A DNA stretch of 64,000 nt from NCBI RefSeq assembly GCF_020536995.1, contig NC_068357.1, positions 64,023,721 through 64,087,720 on the forward strand, given 5' to 3'. Below the pieces are notes generated by a model, which was not told the origin of the DNA, did not search any database, and was given only the letters and a program-made list of their open reading frames with translations. The first letter of the stretch is position 1. The number at the start of each line of letters is the position of its first letter. This stretch comes from Dreissena polymorpha (lineage: Eukaryota > Mollusca > Bivalvia > Myida > Dreissenidae). The position numbers and the translations under genes were made by a program. This document shows positions 36,551-64,000 of the stretch, piece by piece.

Positions 36551-36906
36551 TGAGCCTTGCTCTGTGAAAACCGGGCTTAATGCATGTGCGTCAAGTGTCG
36601 ACTCAGATTAGCCGGTGCAGTTCTCACAGGCTAATCGAGGAAGACATTTAATGAATATGCATATGAGCCGCGTTCTGAGAAAACTGGACTTAATGCATGT
36701 GCGTAAAGTGTCGTCCCAGATTAGCCTGTGAAGTCTGCACTTTCCACTTATATGGTATTTTTAGTTTCAAGAAAGTCCCTCTTAACCGAAAATCAAGTTT
36801 AGGCGGAAAGTATCGTCCCTGATTAGCCTGTACGGACTGCACAGGCTAATCTGAGATGACACTTTACGCACCTGCATTAAGCCCAGTTTTCTCAGAACAA
36901 GGCTCA
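36551..36906. mobile_element. Two adjacent foldback MITEs (copy B)
   Basis: Counterpart of 24499-24853, with the same head-to-tail arrangement. Both insertions therefore predate the segmental duplication. Confidence 0.82.
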
Positions 36907-37766
36907 ATTATGCATTAATCCCCGTTTTCTCAGAGCGAGGCTCAAATGTTTCATAGCAAGAAGTCCTCTCTGTATTGCAAGTAACCGATTGGCAACAATC
37001 TGATGTGGCTCACGGACACTAAACACAACACAAAACATGCAACAAACCTTAACTTTGCAATAAGATTTTCGTATTTGATTGGCTGCCCTCTGGGAAAACG
37101 GAGCTTTTTTCATGTGCGGACGTGTCGTTCCAGATTGGCCTGTGCAGTCCGCACGGAAATATTGGACGGAAATATGTTCATACACTTACTATGTACATCA
37201 TCAAATCTATTAAACAATGCTTATTTACCGGTATAGTGAACCAGTTTGAATCATTATGTGCAAGTATCAATAAAACAAACCATTTTGATTCATAATATGA
37301 AACAACCCGTTTGATTTATTATGTGCAAATACCACAGTGAAACAGACGATTTTGTTTTATTGTGTGAACATATCACAGTGAAACATGTCATTTTGATTGA
37401 TTATGATTGTAAAAATATCACATTGAAACAGACAACTTGGATCAAATATCACACCATTAAACGATACTGGTTGGACTTTTCGCCATTATAACCTTTTCCC
37501 AAAGTTTTTTTACGTAACGCTTTACGATTTCGATCTGATTTTCGGTATGTGAGTCAACCTATATGACCTACATATGAAGTTAGCAATTCGTTCCCGTTCA
37601 TTGTTTTTTTTTGGCGAATTTTTGGGTCTTACAATTAGAAATTTTCTCTATGATAACCGTTTTCCGGATGTGTTTTCTACGCAACGCTTTCAGATATTGA
37701 GCCGATATTTGGTACGTGAGTCTACCTATATGATCTGCATATGAAGTGTGATATTTGTTTGATTAT

Positions 37767-39330
37767 TATGCTCCCCCAAAATTGATTTTGGGGGGAGCAT
37801 ATAGTCGCCGCTTCGTCTGTCCGTGCGTCTGTCTGTCCGTCCGTGCACAATTTTTGTCCGGGCTATTTCTCAGCAACTAATGACCGGAATTCAATGAAAC
37901 TTTATGGGAAGCTTCACTAACAAGAGGAGATGTGCATATTATCAGAGGGTTCTGGTCGGATGATTTTTCACAGAGTTATGGCCCTTTTAACTTTTCCATT
38001 AACTATACATATAGTGCAATTCTTGTATGGGCTATTTCTCAGCAACTAATGACCGGAATTCTAAGATACTATATGGGAAGCTTCACTACCAAGAGGACAC
38101 GTGCATATTATCAGCCGGTTCTGGTTTGATGATTTTTCACAGAGTTATGGCCCTTTGAAATTTTCCATTAACTGTACATATAGTGCAATTCTTGTCCGGG
38201 CTATTTCTCAGCAACTAATGAGCGGAATTCAATGAAACTTTATGGGAAGCTTCACTACCAAGAGGAGATGTGCATATTATCAGCCGGTTCTCGTCGGATG
38301 ATTTTTCACAGAGTAATGGCCCTTTGAAATTTTCCATTGTACATATAGTGCAATTCTTGTCCGAGCTATTTCTCAGCAACTTATTACGGGAATTCAATGG
38401 AACTTTATGGGAAGCTTAAAGACCGTGAGATGCGCATGTTATTTGTGGGTTCTGGTTAGATGATTTATTTAGAAAGTTATGGCCCTTTTAAATTTTTAAG
38501 TTGCTAAACCATCCATCGTATTTTTTTGTCCAAAGTTATGCCCCTCAAGACGTTTCCTTTTATCTGTATATATAGTGCAATATTGTGACAAAAAAACAAC
38601 CTTTGGGGAGCATCACCCGTCTCCGACGGTTTCTTTTTGGCGAAGTTATGGGCATTGGACTTAGAAATTAATTGTATTTTAACCTATTTCCGGATGTTTT
38701 ATTACGCAAATGTTTCAGATATTGTGATTATTGGTATTTGAGTCTACCTACATGGCTTTAAGATGAAGTGCGCGCTTCGTTTTGGTCCACTGATTTTTTG
38801 GCTTACTTATGAGCCTTGTTTCTCTAAAATTGCTGCTGTGTGACTTCAAAGCGCATTGTGTTTAACAAACGCTGCTCTTGTTCCAAATGATATTTTGGCC
38901 GAGTGCAAAACTGTGTTACGTAAGGTCAAAAACTAGGTCAAATTAAAAAACAAGTCTATTTTTTGCCAAATTATGAAGAAACTTGCTCAGAATATTTGTT
39001 AAACATCGTAATATATAAACATGCCTAGTTAAAAAATGGTTCCCGTCCGTTGAAAAACATGGCTACAAGAGGACAAGGCAGTTTTCCTTGCATGGCTATA
39101 GTGATACCTTGTGAACACTTTAGACCTCACATTCTTTTGTCCGATCTTCTTGAAACTTCGTGTTCATATCATATCTCAGGTCAATCCAGATTGTTAAAAA
39201 AAACTATGACTGCGAGATGTTTTAGCTTGGCTATAAATTTTGTCAAATGTGCAATCTTGAGACACATGCTGCATCTTTCTGAAGATAAGAACAACTATTT
39301 AAATGAAAACTATATTGTGTGGTTTTGTTG
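37767..39330. mobile_element. ATGCTCCCCC element with 168-bp tandem core (copy B)
   Basis: Counterpart of 25692-27440. The terminal palindrome is slightly changed (attgatttt). About four core units (starts near 37854, 38021, 38190, 38357) against five in copy A, so the tandem core changed length after the duplication. Confidence 0.7.
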
Positions 39331-41309
39331 TAATTAACGATGATGGTGATAATGGTGGTTTACTGGTTATGGAGCATGAAAAATGGACAGCAAACAAATT
39401 TCTCATCATATTGATTTATATTCCAACAGAATATTCCAATTAATTAATTTTTTTCCACACATTTATTGGTCAAACATCATGAAAGCAGATCATGTAAGAA
39501 AATATTCATTAAAGCGAGTATATACGATTTTTTATGTGTTAAATTGTAATAAATTGATAAAATATGTTACAATAACACAAAATAGGCAAGAAAAATTATA
39601 TATTAAATACGAATTTCATAAAATGCAGCAAAGACAAATTAGCGCCCCGAGTCGATTGTGACAAACTTATTTTCTTACAATAACCGAAGCATTCGTCTTT
39701 TTATTAGGAACAGAGTTAGTGTTCGTGTGTCGTTTGAATAAATATCTTTGCAGAAATTTAAAATGAACCGCTGAACTAAGTTTAGATTCACATTGTACAT
39801 GAATGATATACATGCTGGCGAATTTGACTGTACAGCCGTTTTTGATTTCAGAATTAAATATCTGGCTTATTTCGCATTTTTCGACACATGTTCTTCTGAA
39901 CTTTTATTTTATTTTATATTGAAATATATATATAATAACACATCTTATATAAATTCATTTATATTTGACAAAATCGTATATACTCGCTTTAAGTCCCAGT
40001 GGAGTGCATTGGAATCATCTGCACTGTCGTTTCATTGACATGACTGATATTTATGTTTTATGGTGTTCGTTTTATTTATTCATATAATTGAAAGCAATAA
40101 AACATAATGTCAACAAATAAACATTTTTCATTTCTTCATATTACAGTTGCTTTTAAAAGATGCTGGTATATGAGGAAAAAGCAAACACAACACGTTTAAA
40201 AACACAGGTGAATTTTCATGTATTTCGTGACTCTATAATTGAAATTAAATGAAACATATGTTTAAGAAGATGTTCCACAATAAATACTATACATTTTACA
40301 ATTAATGTCTTTTAAACAATGCTACAATATTATGGCTTAAGTTGAATCAATATTGATGCATAAATTGAGACACAAAACATAACAAATTCAAAATTTAAAA
40401 TGTGTGCATTTCCCCTCCCAAGACTGACCCAAGAAAATTTGAATGACCCCACTATTTTCTTATTATTGTTTTTCTTCTAAAATTCTTGGGTCCCATTCCA
40501 CTGCATCAGACCCATATCCCCGGTACCATGAGGTGGTGCATAGTTGGAATCAGTACTGAAATTGTGTTGATTTATCAAGACAAGAGAGACTGATTAATCC
40601 ATTAATCATGATGAAATATGTGTATTGTATTGTTGACTTGAGCATACATATTCATGCTATAAATTTAACCACACTTAGTTTTGATATACCTTTAAATAAC
40701 AACCATAAAAAGACACAAATGGTATTGTTAAACATACACAAACAATAGATAGTATAAATACATCATAACATTTATTTATTTGTACACATACAAAGGCGTT
40801 GAATTAAAGAATGGGAGATAAAGATATACTGTGGTGGAAACGTCCCAAGCATGTTTTAGTAACAATCTCAATGCAAGATTGACATAAGGTCTATGCATTC
40901 CCGTTGTGACCCAGCCTTAAGTATCAATTTAACAGACTACATAAATATTGAGCAGATGAATATTTGCGATATGTAACTACAAAATCAAATAAGATATAAT
41001 GCTTCATTACAAACATATGTTTCGTTTTGTTGTATCTAACCAAAACATAAACTTTGAAATGAAATGGTAACGTAATGTGTGTTAACATTCAGGGGTTTGG
41101 GTGTACAAAAGTCAAGCTTTCACTATACAATTTTCATTGATACATTTGTGAGCAGGTCAACTTAATGAGACATGTGCATAATGCTTAACATTAATATCTG
41201 ATGTAGAATACCTTTAGTTCATAATTGGTTGCTTTTATAAGTTCATAATATGTAACATGATCATTATCTTTTTAAAGCATCATGTTCACCAAATAATAAT
41301 CCTTTATTA

Positions 41310-41484
41310 TGAGCCACACTCTGTGAAACGGGACTTATATTCATGTGCGTAATGTCATCCTATATTAGCCTGTTCAGTCTGCACAGGCTAATCAGCAAAA
41401 CAAATTTTTGCTTTTATGGTAATTTTCATTTCTTAATGAAAATCCATATTAGGCAGAGAGTGTTGTCCCTGAGTCTGTGCTGTG
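41310..41484. mobile_element. Foldback MITE, shortened (copy B)
   Basis: Counterpart of 29416-29592. Confidence 0.72.
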
Positions 41485-41566
41485 CAAATCAATTTTTGGT
41501 ACAAAATAATGTTCATTAACCTACTGAATGACAGATAAACAGAACCTGTTATTCAAACACAAAATT

Positions 41567-42132
41567 AAAACAAGAGGGCCATGATGGCTCTGAATCGCTC
41601 ACCTGACGGAAGTTTTACTATGATTTGACCAGATGACCTACTTTATGACCTCAGATGACCCATAAAAAATCCCAAGCCAGATTTGATCAATTAATACATT
41701 CTGACCAAATTTTATTAAGACGTGATGAAAACTGTAACCTTTATTGTCTACACAAGTTTTTTTTTAAACTTTGACCTAGAGACCTAGTTTTTGATCCTAG
41801 ATGACCCAAATTCGATCCCAACCCAGATTTTAACAAGACAAACATTCTGACCATATTTAATAAAGATCTGATGAAAACTGTGACCTCTATTGTCTACACA
41901 AGGTTTTTCTATTATTTGACCTAGTTACCTAGTGTCTGACCCCAGATGACACAAATACAATCCCAATCTATATTTCATCAAGATAAACATTCTGACCAAA
42001 TTTCATAAAGATTGGATGAAAACTGTGACCTCTACTGTCTACACAAACAAATTGTTGACAAACACACGCACGGACAACAGACATCACACAATCACATAAG
42101 CTCACCATGTCACTTTGTGACAGGTGAGCTAA
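41567..42132. mobile_element. GAGGGCCATGATGGC element (copy B)
   Basis: Counterpart of 29685-30248 with the same ends and three core units. Confidence 0.78.
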
Positions 42133-43429
42133 AAAGGATAAATACAACAAAATACCCTTTTCTTCACCTGATACAATTTGCTTGCTAGATATAGTGTTAT
42201 AAAATAGGAAGAGATGGATGGTTTCATATATTTACAATATTTGTGTAACATCATATTTAGTCATACCTGCATCATGTTTGTTGTGTTATTTTGGCTGTGT
42301 ACAATAGTATGTGTCAAACTTCATCATAAGAGTTGTTCATAAGGTAACACCATGTGGTTATCATTTCAAAAACACCAGCATTTGGCCATGACCACTGATA
42401 CAAAATATAGTCTTATGAGATGCATCATGCAAAAATGGGCATTCTGACATATCTGAAAAGAGTAGCTCCTGCTATGTCTCTGTATCTATATACTCTGATA
42501 GTGACTCATAATGTCAGTGAATGGGACCACAATACCACGTGTAACTTTATAGCAGATAGGTAAGCTCCTCACAATCCAGAGGATTGTAGTCTGGAGCTAC
42601 ACTGGCAACATATTGCATAATACCTATTTTAGCAAAATGCAGCTAACATATCTCTATTGCTTATGTAGAATTTGTTCATACAAAATAAACAAATGACAAT
42701 AAATAATATTTACGGAAGAAAAAGCTTTACATAAACAAGAATAACCTTTGTCCAAATAGCTAACATGTATTTGTAAATAGTGAGTAAATTCAAAGTTGAA
42801 ATATAAAGTTATTAACATAAGAAATTTGGAAAAAAAAATGAAACAAAAAAAAACCCTTCTCCAAAAACAAGTGTATAATATAGTCTTAAATAGAAACCTA
42901 GCTTAGAAAAAACAAAAATTCTATATGAAAACTTTTAAGACAATGGAATGCCAATAAATACTTTAATAATATTTAACCCATCATAAAATAGAATATCATA
43001 TTTGCTGTTCTACTAGTTGCACACATATTGTTGCACTTCATTATTGATTTTAAGCCCCCACTTTGCCAAAACTTGTTCATTGAATATTAAAATTTGGTAT
43101 TAAAGTCATAAGGAAGGAACATGTTGTTTTTTTCCCGGAAACTGTTTTGTTTGAAAGATATACCTTAAAAGTATGTTTAAGTTCAAAAGCTCTTGGCACA
43201 AATGAAAACTATAGTCAACTGCACAAAATTAGTGTCCTCTTTTGTATTTCCCCCAGAGGCATCAAAAGCGTGCACATGTATGGAAACTGTATGAGCAGGG
43301 CATTGGGAAAAATGCATGTGCATTAATTGATGTCCCAGATTCCGAATTGTTTAATTTTCTAGTATTTCTAGCAGTGGAGCTTTACGCAATAACAAACTTC
43401 ACTGCAGCATGACTAGACTGTGAGATGGT

Positions 43430-59820
<16,391 letters not shown>

Positions 59821-60204
59821 GTTCCTGCTTTCGTTTTATGACTTGTTGTTGTTGACTGTTTAATGCACACAATAAAGTTACGATAATAGACAAATATTTG
59901 TTAAATTGTTTCAACCGAAAAATATAACGAAAAGCGAAATGTTTACCAATATATACCGGGTATGTATATTGGTGCGTTTTTTTAATAAAAATACAAATTT
60001 TATGTGTGCATTACAAAAAATATTTTGGATAAAATATACAAGAAAAAATATCAATATTCATACAGATCAGATTTCATGGAGTTAATGCGAAATATTAAAA
60101 GAGGCATGGAGTATAATTTATTTTTTCGTTAAAACAAATATGATATTTATTTTTTCTGCATTCACCGCTTTAGCCAAAACACGTTTTATCCACTTCCGGT
60201 CGAA
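59821..60204. promoter_or_regulatory. Probable bidirectional promoter between TXNDC12 and MTREX
   Basis: Only 384 bp separate the TXNDC12 ATG (minus strand) from the MTREX ATG (plus strand), so both 5' UTRs and promoters must fit here unless there are undetected 5' non-coding exons. A perfect ETS-type site (CACTTCCGG, 60191-60199) lies 5 bp before the MTREX ATG, typical of TATA-less housekeeping promoters. Shared regulation is inferred from layout. Confidence 0.65.
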
Positions 60205-63200
60205 ATGGCAGATGCATTTGAAGAAGATCTTTTCAATGTTTTTGATGCTGACACTGCAAGTTCTAGACCGGTACCTGAACAGGACTTACCAGAAAATGAC
60301 AGGGATTCGACTGAGAAAGATGACAGTCAAAGGTTTTTGTTTTAGAGTATAAAATATCATTTTGTTGAAACTGAAAGTGAAAACGGGTTATCCATTTTTC
60401 AATATATGAATTTTATTTTTATGTAACTTTCATTACTATCTCACATGCCTGTGAAATCCCTGACATGTTTCTTCTTTATAATTAATATAAAATTAACATG
60501 GATACAGTCAAGTTACCATTACCGGATCATTATCCATAGCGGATCACTTTGATGTTCGATGTTATGATGTTTTTTGCAAACAGCATTTTGCAAGGCCTGT
60601 TCTTTAAAACGCATTGATTGAGTCGTAATCGGAGCTACTTTTTGTAAAACATTTTGGTAGAGCTGTAACGATTTACCAACAGCTCGATTCGATTTTGATT
60701 TCAGACAGTCCGATACCGATTGTTCTGATTCGATTCATCTTTCAACCTAGTTTTATCATATATTCACACTTCTGCCTCAAAATAAACATTTCTGTTCATA
60801 TGTGTTGCATACCTAGATATCTTGTTTGAGCACTGTGTACCATAGGCACTAAATACAACGCAACCTGGAATGCCAGGCAGAATCTCACCACTGGGCATGT
60901 GTGTCTTTGTTGGTTCAACAGTGTTTTAAAAACTGTTGAATGTGGGTTTAATTAACATTTGTAAGAAATATTTAGCAAGAAACTGCCAATTTTCTGACAA
61001 ACCCTGTCATTATTTCAATAATACACATAAAAAATAGCAAATTATGAACTAAATATTAATATCAATAAATTTCTGACTAGAAGATTGTGTTGACTACACA
61101 ATAATAAAATAAATAAATAAATAAACAAGGGCTGTTTGTAAAACATGCATGCCCCCCATATGGGCTGTCATTTGTAGTGGAAGCCATTGTGTGAATAAGT
61201 TTTATGTCATTGTGACCTTGACCTTTGACCTAGTGACCTGAAAATCAATAGGGGTCATCTGCCAGTCATGATCAACGTACTTATGAAGTTTCATTATCCT
61301 AGGCCTACCATTTTACTGTTTCGAGTCACTGTGACCTTGACTTTTGACCTAGTGACCTGAAAATTTACAAGGGTCATCTGCCAGTCATGATCAATGCACC
61401 TATGAAGTTTCATGATCCTAAGCATAAGCATTCTTGAGTTATCATCCGGAAACCATTTTACTATTTCGAGTCACTGTGGCCTTGACCTTTGACCTAGTGA
61501 CCTGAAAATCAATAGGGGTCATCTGCCAGTAATGATCAATGTACCTATGAAGTTTCATGATCCTAGGCGTAAGCGATCTTAAGTTATCATCCGGAAACCA
61601 TTTGGTGGACGGAGGGACCGAAGGACTGAGGCGACCGACCGACATGTGCAAAACAATATACCCCCTCTTCTTCGAAGGGGGGCATAAAGTAACCAATCGT
61701 GCGCGTTGTAATTACAGGTAAAGATAAAACCTATACCTTCCCTTATCAAATAGTCAGAGTACAGCGCGCTTTACGTATCTATGTCTATATGTTAAAGAAT
61801 CCAATCGAATTTGGTAGGGTAGGTATCGTTATCGAATCGACGCATTTAAAACCGATTTTCGATGCATCGGATCGAATCGTTGCAGCTCTACATTTCGATA
61901 TGTTTTGCAGACATGTATATACGACTTTGTTGACTACCGTCTCGTTTCAAAATCGAGCTTGAACATTATTTGCGGCCTTATCCTATAAGTCTGTTGGAAA
62001 GTAAGAGGTTAACACATTAATTTAACGCCCATTTATTAGTCTTTCTGCTTGTATGAGTCCATTTCAGTTATGATTCGTGTTTAAGATTTTGCAGCACCTT
62101 AAATGAAATGAAGAAAATTATGGCAATAACGGATCAAGCGTGATAATATGCGTATCGAAAATATAATATATTCAAATATATGCAAATCTTGTTGGTTCTT
62201 TATCTCAATCTTAACGTTTTATTTATGTTGTATGTTCAATATCGATAATTAAATATGATTCAAACAATTTACATGGTTTATAAGATACCCACGTCTAGCT
62301 GTTCGATCTATTTAGGATTTTCAACAGATGATTCATAAAGAAAGTCATGCGTAAGTGTAGATAATTATAGAAAACAATTAATAACAAAAAAATGAATATA
62401 ATTTATAACTGGCAATCTAACTTGGTTATTGTAAACAACACAGTTCAGGTGTCAACAGTTCAAATAGCATGTTGGATGCCCTCCTGAATGGTTTCGATCA
62501 CGTGATCCGTTATGGCTAAAACTGATCCGTTAACTTTATGCATGAATTCTCAGGCGAAAAAAAGGTATCACAAATACATTTTGCCTGCGCTTAAAAATAA
62601 GACTGCGCTGAAACAGTAAGCAAAGGTAATATTTCATCAAACGGGTGTAAAAGAAGTCTCAAAACATTTATTGCTTTTCACCAGAACAACTTTATTACGC
62701 TACTGAACTGGTAATGGTAACTTGACTACATGTTTGGGGATATGAATGAGCACTGCCCAGTGTCCACTGTCTGGCAATCAAAATCTGAGATGGACAAGCG
62801 AAAATTAAGTCTGAATATATTTGATATGTGCTTTCAGAATCACTAACAAAGACCCCATGTTTTTGAGAGATGGAAATGGAAATATTTTAGTGTGGATATC
62901 TACTGCATTGAGAGATTACATTTAAGACTTGCTTGTATTACCTTTCATTTCATTACTACTGTCATGAACTGCAAATCAGATTGGAGTGTAAACTTCCTGT
63001 GTTAAGTTGATTAAATAGTTTAACAGTTCCTGGATATCATGGCTTTCAGCCTGTAATGGGATAAGGCAAAGAACATATTTAGTTTGTTTGGTCTGGTGTG
63101 GTGGATCACAAGCTACAAGTACACATTATTGCTTAATTGGTTCCGGTTCCTTAATCCACTTATGTGGTTTGATACAGTTCCTTTATTAATTTCTAATGAT

Positions 63201-63721
63201 TTTAGTCAGTTCAATGCTGCCTTATTGTGCTGCCAATATGTTCTAGGCCACCTGATGGCAACCAGTCATAACCTTTTAAGTTGTTTGTTATGTAGTTTTC
63301 ATGAAATATTCCAATGAACGTGCACTTGGAAACTTTATTGAAAACAATTATTTGTGCTCAATCAGGGACAACACTTCCTGTTTTTATGCAACTTTTTGTT
63401 AAATGGCAGTCCTCTGTAAACAAAAATTTAGAATAGGCAGAAAGTTTGTCCCTGATTAGCCTGTGCAGATTGCAGAAGCAAATCTGGAACAACACTGAAC
63501 ACACTTGCTTTAAGCCCTGTATTCCTGGAGTGATGATCATATAATACTCGGTAAGAGTAACTTGCACTTTCAGATTTTTGTAACTAGGTCTGTTTGTAAC
63601 AAGATGAAGTCCTGTTTTCCAGGGCTGAGGAGTTGCTGCAAAGTATAGCTGGTAAACGTCCAGTTGTTTTGGAAGATGAAGAGGAACAGAGCACCAAGAA
63701 ACAGAAAACAGAAGCAGCAGG
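60205..63721 (+). CDS. MTREX: MTREX (Mtr4/SKIV2L2) exosome RNA helicase, first two coding exons
   Basis: Exon 1 (60205-60332, 128 bp) starts MADAFEEDLFNVFDADTA, matching the family's MADAFGDELFSVFEGD start. Exon 2 (63623-63721, 99 bp) joins in frame (CAAAG|GGCT) and reads AEELLQSIAGKRPVVLEDEE, then QSTKKQKTEAAG, which corresponds to the acidic then lysine-rich, NLS-like N-terminal region. The acceptor tgttttccag is good. The exon 1 donor (AAAG|GTTTTTG) is weak, lacking the usual purine at +3. About 75 residues are present; the DExH helicase core, arch and KOW domains lie beyond the window edge. MTREX is the nuclear 3'-5' helicase feeding RNA to the exosome (TRAMP, NEXT and PAXT complexes). 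Intron 1 (3.3 kb) contains a hAT-like element. Identification rests on the N-terminus alone, but the start, order and splice frame agree. Confidence 0.85.
60658..61890. mobile_element. hAT-like TIR element in MTREX intron 1
   Basis: The ends are inverted: TAGAGCTGTAACGATTTACC at the left and gaatcgttgcagctcta at the right (TAGAGCTGCAACGATTC). The flanking octamers CATTTTGG and CATTTCGA agree at 6 of 8 positions, a decayed 8-bp target duplication. Subterminal TCGATTCGATT-type words occur at both ends. No transposase is present. Another repeat is nested at 61129-61688. Confidence 0.7.
61129..61688. mobile_element. Bivalve-type ATGCCCCCC element with three core units, nested
   Basis: Same family as 32826-33118 with the same ends (acaagggctgtttgtaaaac and CCCCCTCTTCTTCGAAGGGG). 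It has three core units of about 140 bp carrying CTTTGACCTAGTGACCTGAA and GGGGTCATCTGCCAGT, against one unit in the other copy. An (AATA)n run adjoins its left end. Confidence 0.85.
63359..63533. mobile_element. Foldback MITE, 5'-truncated, in MTREX intron 1
   Basis: Starts within the left arm (caatcagggacaacacttcc). Then come ggcagaaagtttgtccctga, TTAGCCTGTGCAGATTGC and the end aagccctgtattcctgg. It lies about 90 bp upstream of exon 2's acceptor. Confidence 0.75.
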
Positions 63722-64000
63722 GTATACAATCACTTTAACTTTTAGATATAATTGTTCAGTGATTTTCTTTGCATAATATTTTACATCCTTTCAGCCATCT
63801 TGTTGTAGAGTTGTCTATTATATAATTTAAAGAAAGTATTAGATACACATGACACTAGTCTAAAGCTGGGCAACCAAAATACTTAAGATGGTTTCCCTTG
63901 TTGGCAACCCATTGTAAAGCGCAGGTTTCCATCATTGCAGTCTGTCTGGCATTCTTTTTCTGGAGTTTTTTTCAAAAACGCTTACCGTAGGTTTCCAGGT

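Overview
The window is eukaryotic, AT-rich, repeat-dense DNA with short exons and long introns. The dominant small repeat is a foldback MITE built from GATTAGCCTGTGC...GCACAGGCTAATC arms, with internal words such as AAGTGTCGTCCC and AAGCGGAAAGTG. From memory I associate it with dreissenid bivalves (zebra/quagga mussel). Other elements with ATGCCCCC or ATGCTCCCCC ends and TGACCTTTGACCT cores, and a Mab-21/cGAS-like gene relic, also fit a bivalve. The species is an inference, not proven here.

Layout. 1-20.8 kb holds no intact gene that I recognise. It contains a broken Mab-21 (cGLR-type) exon at 3.7-4.8 kb, a 1.8 kb foldback element (5.7-7.5 kb), a 59-bp minisatellite (7.9-9.3 kb), an apparently perfect 1,025-bp tandem duplication ending in a 34-bp repeat array (10.5-12.8 kb), a 1,170-bp hAT relic with clean TIRs and 8-bp target duplication (13.4-14.5 kb), and two further inverted-repeat elements (16.5-18.0 kb).

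20.84-45.16 kb is one large tandem segmental duplication: copy A about 20842-33494 and copy B about 33495-45157. The same CTGG.AAAAA word lies at all three boundaries. Copy A carries an intact single-exon Tctex1/DYNLT-family gene at 22607-23212. Copy B has lost most of that gene. Both copies carry the last coding exon of a thioredoxin-domain ER gene.

43.4-59.8 kb (minus strand) is that ER gene, a TXNDC12/ERp18 orthologue. It can be read end to end as seven exons, 161 codons, with a signal peptide, a CGAC active site and a C-terminal SDEL. Its last exon lies in copy B; the copy A exon is an orphan. A tRNA-Cys(GCA) gene sits in its intron 6 on the same strand. Intron 1 (9.6 kb) is crowded with transposons, palindromes and a GGCA/GACA microsatellite.

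60.2-64 kb (plus strand) is the start of MTREX (Mtr4 RNA helicase): exons 1 and 2 are present and the helicase core lies beyond the window. TXNDC12 and MTREX start codons are head to head, 384 bp apart, so a shared bidirectional promoter is likely. I saw no CRISPR array and no recognisable retroviral, LTR or Polinton gene.
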